Under the pieces are notes generated by a model. That model saw only the letters and a list, made by a program, of their open reading frames with translations. It was not told the origin of the DNA and made no database searches. Positions 1-5,565 of a stretch of DNA of 7,432 nt are shown here, piece after piece (position 1 is the stretch's first letter; every line of letters begins with the position of its first letter). The position numbers and the translations under genes were made by a program. The stretch covers positions 1 through 7,432 of the forward strand of contig JAFPAS010000245.1 in NCBI GenBank assembly GCA_017424205.1, read 5' to 3'. This stretch comes from Prevotella sp. (lineage in GTDB: Bacteria > Bacteroidota > Bacteroidia > Bacteroidales > Bacteroidaceae).

Positions 1-490
1 AAAGATATTTCAATGTTACTTTCTCGCCTGGCTGCAACAATGTATCGGTGTCGAGTGTCCATTGATAGGTAGAACGCAACTCGTCAGATGCCAGAAGTAT
101 ATGGCGGTCAGCAGACCATACGTCAGATGTGTCTGCCACCTCTGTCACTCCCGCACCCATAACCGATGCTTCATATGACAGACGCTCTGTAAGACTTTCA
201 TATATTTTAGAGAGCTCGTCAGCATTACGGGTATAATATACTATAGACGAGTCATATTCCGCACGTGTCACGCCATGCTGCTTCAGTACATTCTGCATAA
301 GAGCATACTGCATAGCTCCATTGCGTCGCTCAAAGTCATTATATTCTTGAATAAAATGCGACTTATGTATATCGTACAGCAAATCTTCCATATCTTTGCT
401 GTCAAGAACATATTCTGAACGCGAATCCATACATGACAGCATGGTGCAGATTATGACAACTATTATATATGTTACAGGCTTTATGCTCAT
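1..490 (-). CDS. Probable DUF4296-type lipoprotein, 3' end cut by window edge
   Basis: The reading frame starts at ATG 488-490 and stays open to the left edge, giving 163 visible residues without the C-terminus. An in-frame TAA lies three codons before the ATG, so no longer start is possible. The N-terminus is a lipoprotein signal: K4, a hydrophobic stretch at residues 6-18 (VTYIIVVIICTML) and a lipobox-like M17-L18-S19-C20, with C20 as the likely acylated residue; Met at -3 is slightly atypical. The mature part is polar and mostly helical-looking, with a Tyr/Glu-rich middle (NDFERRNGAMQYALMQNVLK, then HGVTRAEYDSSIVYYTRN). This matches the DUF4296 proteins encoded after lspA in Bacteroidales, as I recall them; the function of that family is unknown to me. 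It lies 125 bases after lspA with no clear promoter between, so co-transcription is likely. As a predicted lipoprotein it should be matured by the neighbouring LspA. The lipoprotein call is stronger than the family name. Confidence 0.82.
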   Translation of the reverse strand, partial: MSIKPVTYIIVVIICTMLSCMDSRSEYVLDSKDMEDLLYDIHKSHFIQEYNDFERRNGAMQYALMQNVLKQHGVTRAEYDSSIVYYTRNADELSKIYESLTERLSYEASVMGAGVTEVADTSDVWSADRHILLASDELRSTYQWTLDTDTLLQPGEKVTLKYL

Positions 491-615
491 CTGAAATTAT
501 GTTTGTCCTAAAATAGTATCATGAAAATACAAAACCTCAATTAACTTTTCACAAGATCTATACCATGGGATATACACCTAAGGGAGTCAATAATACTTCA
601 ATATTTATTTACAAA
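491..615. other. Spacer between lspA and the lipoprotein gene
   Basis: This is 125 bases of AT-rich, non-coding DNA inside the leftward operon. I find no TAnnTTTG box on the minus strand, no GC-rich hairpin followed by a T-run, and no credible small gene. The only structure is a 14-base imperfect dyad centred on CCATGG (559-572, one mismatched pair), too short to interpret. Confidence 0.5.
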
Positions 616-1287
616 TCACGAAGCGTCTTTATCCTTTCGATTTTCATCATTGCCTGCATCCTTTCCTTTCTTCTCTGTAACAACAGAAAATTCAGCAAGC
701 TCTTTGCGGCAGATAAAGAAAGATAAAATTACTGACACACTCACTGCTGCATCAGCAAAATTAAATATCGGTGAGAAGAAAACAAAACGTTCTCCTCCCC
801 AAATAGGAAGCCACGCAGGCAAATCAGTAACAATCAACGGAAAATAGAACATGTCGACAACCCTGCCATTAAGGAATGTAGAATATCCTTCACCGAAAGG
901 TACAAACTGCGACACATACCCTGGAGCTGATGGCGAGAAGCATAATCCATAGAACATACAGTCTATAAGGTTGCCTGCCGCTCCTGCAAGCAGCATCGAG
1001 AGCAAGACTACAAATCTCCATCGCGCCCCGTTAACTATCTGCTTATAAAGATAATATCCGATAGCAATGATTGCTACAAGCCTGAAAAGGCTAAGCAGAG
1101 TCTTATTAATAAATGACATGCCGAATGCCATGCCATTATTCTCTATGAAATAGATATAAAACCAAGATGTCACCTCATGATTCTCATAAAGTGCCATATT
1201 GGTTTTCACACTGATTTTTATACATTGGTCAACAATGATTATAAATAATATAATCAATATCGCCCAAACAGACTTTTTCGTTTTCAA
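616..1287 (-). CDS. lspA: Lipoprotein signal peptidase (signal peptidase II)
   Basis: LspA is the inner-membrane aspartyl protease that cleaves signal peptides of diacylglyceryl-modified prolipoproteins before the conserved Cys. At 223 aa it is longer than the roughly 165 aa of the E. coli enzyme. All family blocks are present: D20-Q21 in the first membrane helix; N50-N51-G52-M-A54-F55-G56; G102-AAGN-LID109; V143-V144-D145; and F175-N176-F-A178-D179. By family knowledge D145 and D179 form the catalytic pair. The usual Arg after D109 is Cys, which I believe is normal in this lineage. Extra length lies in a loop between D109 and D145, a second loop between D145 and D179, and a charged tail (about 197-223). 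Four membrane helices fall near 8-27, 65-82, 91-109 and 175-193. The start is TTG at 1285-1287: an in-frame TAA lies three codons upstream, and the next Met (residue 31) would remove helix 1 and the DQ motif. It follows the DksA-like gene by 81 bases. Confidence 0.95.
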   Translation of the reverse strand: MKTKKSVWAILIILFIIIVDQCIKISVKTNMALYENHEVTSWFYIYFIENNGMAFGMSFINKTLLSLFRLVAIIAIGYYLYKQIVNGARWRFVVLLSMLLAGAAGNLIDCMFYGLCFSPSAPGYVSQFVPFGEGYSTFLNGRVVDMFYFPLIVTDLPAWLPIWGGERFVFFSPIFNFADAAVSVSVILSFFICRKELAEFSVVTEKKGKDAGNDENRKDKDAS

Positions 1288-1313
1288 CAGTACTTAATTA
1301 ATCTTTTTTTTAG

Positions 1314-1362
1314 ATGCCAAAGCGTTGGGGTCTATTTTACACAACCATTATCACTCTGGCAT
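1314..1362 (-). promoter_or_regulatory. 11-bp long-loop hairpin in the leader of lspA
   Basis: The arms 1314-1324 and 1352-1362 are complementary over 11 bases with a 27-base loop. In minus-strand RNA the stem has nine Watson-Crick pairs and two G-U wobbles; in plus-strand RNA the same two positions become A-C mismatches, so the fold suits the sense transcript. A run of eight A (1304-1311) follows and the TTG start of lspA lies 26 bases beyond the stem. It is not an intrinsic terminator for the operon, because no U-run follows in that direction. A role in translation, processing or mRNA stability is inference. Confidence 0.45.
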
Positions 1363-1368
1363 TTGTTT

Positions 1369-1755
1369 TTATTCTTTTTTATTCTTTCTGGCATTCTTTG
1401 ATTCAACGCTCAAAGTTGCATGAGGAACTATGCGCAGACGCTCCTTTGGTATAAGTTCACCAGTAATGCGGTCTATGCCGTATGTCTTGTTCTGTATACG
1501 CAGCAAGGCACCCTTCAGTCCCTGAATGAATTTCTGCTGACGCTGTGCAAACTGAATCAGCTCTTCCTTTGACTGAGTTGCCAGTCCTTCTTCCAAAACC
1601 TTATATGTCGGAGCTGTATCACTGTCATCGTTCTGATTGCTCTTCTGCAACTGGTCCATCATTGAGTTATAGATTGTCACAGCATTATCAAGTTTCTCCT
1701 GAATGATTTGGCGGAACTCTTCCAACTCCTCATCTGTGTAACGTTTCTTTTCCAT
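1369..1755 (-). CDS. DksA/TraR-family protein lacking the zinc-finger cysteines
   Basis: This small, highly charged protein has 128 aa from ATG 1753-1755, or 133 aa if the upstream in-frame ATG at 1768-1770 is used. I prefer 1755, because the five extra codons come only from an (AT)7 repeat and MEKKRYTDEELEEF looks like the usual N-terminus. DksA-type proteins bind in the RNA polymerase secondary channel and alter initiation, often with ppGpp. Numbering from 1755, a long helix runs at about 8-40, a tip-like D43-D-S-D46-T-A48 matches the DxxDxA tip motif of E. coli DksA, and a second helix runs at about 60-90. The C-terminal part (TYGIDRITGELIPKERLR, then PHATLSVESK) aligns with the zinc ribbon FGYCESCG and LCIDCK, but all four Cys positions are Asp, Thr, Ser and Ser. 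The fold should therefore be zinc-independent. It lies 111 bases after ileS and 81 before lspA, in the same direction. Targets and ppGpp dependence cannot be read from sequence. Confidence 0.88.
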   Translation of the reverse strand: MEKKRYTDEELEEFRQIIQEKLDNAVTIYNSMMDQLQKSNQNDDSDTAPTYKVLEEGLATQSKEELIQFAQRQQKFIQGLKGALLRIQNKTYGIDRITGELIPKERLRIVPHATLSVESKNARKNKKE

Positions 1756-1767
1756 ATATATATATAT
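1754..1767. repeat. (AT)7 dinucleotide tract at the start of the DksA-like gene
   Basis: Seven AT units lie between two candidate ATG codons (1768-1770 and 1753-1755), the last overlapping the downstream ATG. At this length the two ATGs are in frame, 15 bases apart. A change of one unit would put the upstream ATG out of frame while leaving the downstream one intact. Confidence 0.85.
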
Positions 1768-1811
1768 CATTTAATGGTTATTAGGTATATGCAATAGTTG
1801 CTTTAATTACC

Positions 1812-1843
1812 CTTGCAAAACCAGCATATGCTGATAATGCAAG
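1812..1843. promoter_or_regulatory. 32-base interrupted palindrome between ileS and the DksA-like gene
   Basis: The dyad is centred between 1827 and 1828. The core is a perfect 12-base palindrome, CAGCATATGCTG (1822-1833), and perfect 6-base outer arms CTTGCA and TGCAAG lie at 1812-1817 and 1838-1843. In minus-strand RNA the four-base gaps pair partly (A-U and U-G), leaving one 2x2 U-U mismatch, so a long hairpin is possible. No T-run follows in the direction of the operon, so a simple intrinsic terminator is unlikely. It could be an operator for a dimeric protein or an mRNA processing or attenuation hairpin. Confidence 0.5.
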
Positions 1844-1866
1844 AGTAAATATTTTTAAGATTTTAA

Positions 1867-4800
1867 TTATGCAAGTGTCTTTCTAACAAGAATCTTCGCG
1901 TTAAATTCGCCAAGTTCCTGCTCTGTTCCTTCTGATGCATCGCCAATAACAATTGTATTTGCAAGCACCTGAGCAGAAATATGCTCACCGAAAGTTTCAA
2001 TGACACCATGAAGTTCTTCGATGTCTTCTATCACAACATCTATGCGGTCAGTAATTTCAAAACCGCTTTCCTTTCGCAGCGCCTGTATACGCTTGATTAC
2101 AAGGCGAGAAAGTCCTTCGAGCTTCAGTTCTGGGGTAATTTCTATATCAAGCGCTACAGTAAACTTGCCTTCCTGTGCTATAGTCCATCCAGGAATGTCC
2201 TCTGAGATAATCTCCACATCCTCAATGTCAATCTGTACAGGCTGTCCCTCTACTGTAATAGTAATTGCTGCATTCTGTTCAAGTTCAGCTATCTGTTCCT
2301 GGGTAAATGCGGTTACTGCAGTATTTACGCTCTTCATCATCTTGCCGAACTTCTTACCCATGGTGCGGAAATTACATTTCACTTTCTTTACCAGAATACC
2401 GGCACCGCCATCGATGAATGTCAGTTCCTTCACATTTGTCTCAGCAAGAATCACGTGCGCCATTCTTTCTATGCGCTGACGCAGTTCTGCATCTGTAGCA
2501 GGTATAGATATTGTCTGCAATGCCTGTATTACAGGAATCTTTACCTTCTTGCGGAGCGAAAGAACCATTGATGTCACCTGCATAGCTACCTGCATAGCCT
2601 GCTCCAGTTCTGAGTCAATATATTCTTCGTTAGCTACTGGATATGTTGCCAGATGTACACTTTCAGCCTTATCCAGTCCTGTCACTTCATTAAGGTCGAG
2701 GAACAGTCTGTCTGCATAGAATGGCGAAACAGGTGCTATAATGCGGCTTAAAGTGTCAAGACACTTATACAGTGTCTGATAAGCCGACAGCTTATCCTTT
2801 GTCATACCTCCTCCCCAGAAGCGTTTCTTATTCAGGCGGATATACCAGTTAGAGAGCTTATCTATAACAAAGTTCTGAATAAGACGTCCTGCCGGAGTTG
2901 GCTCATAGTCATTCATCGAAGCGTCTACATTCTTAACGAGTGTGTTAAGTTCTGACAGCAGCCAGCGGTCGAAGTCTGGGCGTTCTGCATATGGCACATC
3001 CTCTTCTTCATAGCAGAATCCGTCTACATTCGCATACAGAGTGAAGAACGAATATGCCTGATACAGCTTGATGAAGAATGACGATGTGATTTCCTTCACT
3101 CCGTCTGGGTCGAACGAGAGGTTGTCCCATGGTGAAGAGTTTGTAATCATATACCAGCGCACAGCATCCGTTCCGTACTGAGCGATACACTCAAACGGAT
3201 TGATAACATTTCCAAGACGCTTTGACATCTTGACACCATTCTTGTCAAGCACCAGTCCGTTAGATATAACATTCTTATATGCTACAGAGTCAAATACCAT
3301 AGTTGCGATAGCATGAAGAGTAAAGAACCAGCCACGTGTCTGGTCAACACCCTCTGCAATAAAATCTGCAGGATATGCCACACCATTATCTATCAACTCC
3401 TTATTCTCAAACGGATAGTGTATCTGAGCATATGGCATAGCGCCTGAATCGAACCATACGTCAATAAGGTCAAGTTCGCGTGTAAGAACATTGCCTGTTG
3501 CGCTCACAAGCTTTATATCATCAACGTAAGGACGGTGAATATCAATACGGTCATAATTCTCCTGACTCATATCTCCTGGCACAAAGCCTTTTTCCTTCAG
3601 AGGGTTCGAAGGCATTACGCCTACTTCTACAGCCTTCTCTATCTCAGCATACAACTCTGCAAGCGACCCGATGCATATCTCCTCTTTTGTATCACGGTTA
3701 CGCCATATAGGGAGCGGAGTTCCCCAATATCTTGAGCGTGAAAGATTCCAGTCGTTTAGGTTCTCCAGCCATTTGCCGAATCGTCCTGTACCAGTTGACT
3801 CTGGTTTCCAGTTGATGGTCTTGTTCAGTTCGAACATTCTTTCCTTACATGCAGTAGAACGGATAAACCATGAGTCGAGCGGATAATACAGGACAGGCTT
3901 ATCTGTACGCCAGCAGTGAGGATAGTTATGCACATGCTTTTCTATTTTGAAAGCTGAGCCTTCCTCCTTCATCTCCAGACACAGCACGACATTAAGGTCC
4001 ATTTCCTTTGCAGCCGCCTTCTCATCATACTTTCCGTCTACGTTATATTTTGGATCGTATGCATTCTTTACATAGTCGCCGCTGTGCTTCCAGTAGCTCT
4101 CATTAACGCATTTTTCAAGGAAACATGTGTCAATATCGTTCTTCTCAAAGTATTTTCCCTGGAAGTCAACCATCGGACGTGTGTCTCCGCCCTTGTCAAG
4201 AATAAAGAGCGAAGATATGCCAGCATCCTTTGCCACCTTTGCGTCGTCAGCACCGAATGTCGGAGCGATATGCACGATACCCGTACCATCTTCTGTTGTA
4301 ACATAATCGCCAGGGATTACACGGAATGCCTCGTCTTCCTTCACAACAATCTCGCCATTCTCCAGCGCGCATGGCTTCACCCATGGCATCAGCTGCTTGT
4401 AATGCAGTCCTACGATGTCTGCACCTTTTCCCTTCCATACGATGTCAAATGGCAGCACATTGCCGTCATCGTCCTTCGCTGGTGTGAAATAAGCATTGAG
4501 TCGTGCCTCTGCAAGAATGAATACAGCAGGCTCGTTCGTATAAGGGTTATTTCCTCTTACAGCGACATAGTCAATCTTCGGACCTACACAAAGTGCTGTA
4601 TTTGAAGGCAGAGTCCATGGAGTTGTTGTCCATGCCAAAGCATATACCTTCTCATCCTTAAACGCCTCGCCGAGCACCTGACACGCATTGTCTACGTAGA
4701 ACTGTGCTGTCACCGTCGTATCCTTCACGTCACGATAGCATCCTGGCTGGTTCAGCTCATGACTTGACAATCCTGTACCAGCAGCAGGAGAATATGGCTG

Positions 4801-5340
4801 AATGGTATATCCCTTATAAAGTAGGTTCTTCTCGTAAAGTTTCTTAAGCAGATACCACAATGTTTCGATATACTTGTTGTCGTATGTGATATACGGATTA
4901 TCCAAGTCTACCCAGTATCCCATCTTATCTGTCAGCTGAGCCCACTCATCTGTATACATCATGACATTCTTACGGCAAGCGTCATTATAATCGTCAACGC
5001 TAATCTTCTTGCCGATATCCTCTTTGGTAATGCCGAGATTCTTCTCTACTGAGAGTTCCACAGGCAGTCCGTGGGTGTCCCAGCCAGCTTTACGCTTCAC
5101 CTGGAATCCCTTCATTGTCTTATATCTGAGGAAAGTATCCTTGATGGTTCTGCCCATTACATGATGAATGCCTGGATGTCCGTTTGCTGACGGCGGACCT
5201 TCAAAGAATATAAACTCCGGGCATCCTTCTTTTTCCTCTACTGATTTGCGAAATACATCTTTCTCCTTCCATGTGTCAAGCACTTCGTTGTTGACATTGG
5301 TAAGGTTTAGAGTCTTATGCTCTACAAATTTCTTTGCCAT
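1867..5340 (-). CDS. ileS: Isoleucine-tRNA ligase (IleRS), long type-2-like form
   Basis: This cytoplasmic class I synthetase charges tRNA-Ile and edits misactivated valine. At 1157 aa it is longer than the E. coli enzyme (about 940 aa) and fits the long IleRS type. In order: the catalytic Rossmann fold begins with GPPSANGHPGIHH (48-60), whose signature tetrapeptide reads G57-I58-H59-H60 instead of HxGH; GWDTHGLPVE at 86-95; the CP1 editing domain at about 205-400 with WTTTPWTLPSNTAL (237-250) and GTGIVHIAPTFGADD (352-366); the catalytic fold resumes with RYWGTPLPIW (538-546 region), DVWFDSG (627-633) and GVDQTRGWFF (664-673); KMSKR at 704-708; a helical anticodon-binding domain at about 785-950; and a C-terminal extension without the C-terminal zinc Cys cluster of the short type. 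All expected blocks are intact, so it should be active. The start at 5340 follows a good promoter and heads the operon. Confidence 0.98.
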   Translation of the reverse strand: MAKKFVEHKTLNLTNVNNEVLDTWKEKDVFRKSVEEKEGCPEFIFFEGPPSANGHPGIHHVMGRTIKDTFLRYKTMKGFQVKRKAGWDTHGLPVELSVEKNLGITKEDIGKKISVDDYNDACRKNVMMYTDEWAQLTDKMGYWVDLDNPYITYDNKYIETLWYLLKKLYEKNLLYKGYTIQPYSPAAGTGLSSHELNQPGCYRDVKDTTVTAQFYVDNACQVLGEAFKDEKVYALAWTTTPWTLPSNTALCVGPKIDYVAVRGNNPYTNEPAVFILAEARLNAYFTPAKDDDGNVLPFDIVWKGKGADIVGLHYKQLMPWVKPCALENGEIVVKEDEAFRVIPGDYVTTEDGTGIVHIAPTFGADDAKVAKDAGISSLFILDKGGDTRPMVDFQGKYFEKNDIDTCFLEKCVNESYWKHSGDYVKNAYDPKYNVDGKYDEKAAAKEMDLNVVLCLEMKEEGSAFKIEKHVHNYPHCWRTDKPVLYYPLDSWFIRSTACKERMFELNKTINWKPESTGTGRFGKWLENLNDWNLSRSRYWGTPLPIWRNRDTKEEICIGSLAELYAEIEKAVEVGVMPSNPLKEKGFVPGDMSQENYDRIDIHRPYVDDIKLVSATGNVLTRELDLIDVWFDSGAMPYAQIHYPFENKELIDNGVAYPADFIAEGVDQTRGWFFTLHAIATMVFDSVAYKNVISNGLVLDKNGVKMSKRLGNVINPFECIAQYGTDAVRWYMITNSSPWDNLSFDPDGVKEITSSFFIKLYQAYSFFTLYANVDGFCYEEEDVPYAERPDFDRWLLSELNTLVKNVDASMNDYEPTPAGRLIQNFVIDKLSNWYIRLNKKRFWGGGMTKDKLSAYQTLYKCLDTLSRIIAPVSPFYADRLFLDLNEVTGLDKAESVHLATYPVANEEYIDSELEQAMQVAMQVTSMVLSLRKKVKIPVIQALQTISIPATDAELRQRIERMAHVILAETNVKELTFIDGGAGILVKKVKCNFRTMGKKFGKMMKSVNTAVTAFTQEQIAELEQNAAITITVEGQPVQIDIEDVEIISEDIPGWTIAQEGKFTVALDIEITPELKLEGLSRLVIKRIQALRKESGFEITDRIDVVIEDIEELHGVIETFGEHISAQVLANTIVIGDASEGTEQELGEFNAKILVRKTLA

Positions 5341-5374
5341 TATTGATTGAATAGAATGTTTGTTTACTAAAATT

Positions 5375-5455
5375 AAAGCGCAAATTTACTTATTAATTCC
5401 GAGATACGCAAACTATTACACATTTTTTATTATAATGAAAACAAAAAAGCGCAAA
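5375..5455. repeat. Direct repeat AAAGCGCAAA in the divergent promoter region
   Basis: Two exact 10-base copies lie at 5375-5384 and 5446-5455, 71 bases apart. The left copy overlaps the end of the ileS -7 element; the right copy ends four bases before the -33 element of the aminotransferase promoter. They could be binding sites for a shared regulator or a chance repeat in AT-rich DNA. Confidence 0.45.
5381..5412 (-). promoter_or_regulatory. Bacteroidetes-type promoter for ileS
   Basis: On the minus strand the -33 element TTTG (complement of 5409-5412) is followed by a 20-base spacer and the -7 element TAAATTTG (complement of 5381-5388). This matches the Bacteroides consensus TTTG, 19-21 bases, TAnnTTTG, used by the primary sigma factor of this phylum. 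Transcription should start near 5375, giving a leader of about 35 bases with no Shine-Dalgarno sequence, as is usual here. Confidence 0.8.
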
Positions 5456-5485
5456 AAGTTTGGCAGCATAACATAAAATGTGTAA
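5416..5485. promoter_or_regulatory. 11-bp inverted repeat between the two divergent promoters
   Basis: TTACACATTTT (5416-5426) and its exact reverse complement AAAATGTGTAA (5475-5485) are separated by 48 bases. The left arm starts three bases beyond the ileS -33 element. The right arm overlaps the first three bases of the aminotransferase -7 element. Arms so placed could be paired operators, perhaps bridged by a looping protein, or a cruciform. This is inference from position alone. Confidence 0.45.
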
Positions 5486-5490
5486 CTTTG
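5459..5490 (+). promoter_or_regulatory. Bacteroidetes-type promoter for the aminotransferase gene
   Basis: TTTG at 5459-5462, a 20-base spacer, then TAACTTTG at 5483-5490 fit the TTTG, 19-21 bases, TAnnTTTG consensus exactly. The start point should lie near 5496, leaving a leader of about 70 bases before the ATG at 5566. Confidence 0.82.
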
Positions 5491-5500
5491 CCATTCATTA

Positions 5501-5526
5501 GTCCTTGCTTTCTTATAGCAAGAGAC
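5501..5526 (+). promoter_or_regulatory. Small hairpin near the 5' end of the aminotransferase mRNA
   Basis: CTTGCT (5504-5509) pairs with AGCAAG (5517-5522) around a 7-base loop. GTC (5501-5503) and GAC (5524-5526) extend the stem to nine pairs with one bulged A at 5523. It lies a few bases after the predicted transcription start and could protect the 5' end of the mRNA. A tandem ACTGAC repeat (5525-5536) follows. No known riboswitch form is recognisable. Confidence 0.35.
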
Positions 5527-5565
5527 TGACACTGACAAAATAAAGAAACACAACATTAACAACAT

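Noticed and set aside
1296..1380. Possible intrinsic terminator at the T-rich tracts around the lspA leader
   Set aside because: The T-runs follow the hairpin only on the plus strand, where no gene is read and the stem is weaker. In the operon direction the runs are A.
2021..2479. 152-codon open frame on the plus strand opposite the ileS 3' part
   Set aside because: Low-complexity Ser/Ile-rich product mirroring IleRS codons; no promoter or family match.
4084..4605. 173-codon open frame on the plus strand inside ileS
   Set aside because: It lies wholly opposite strongly conserved IleRS editing-domain sequence, shows no recognisable domain and is rich in Cys and Ser in a way typical of antisense frames.
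5341..5565. T-box or other riboswitch before ileS
   Set aside because: The predicted ileS leader is only about 35 bases, too short for a T-box, and no T-box sequence is visible.
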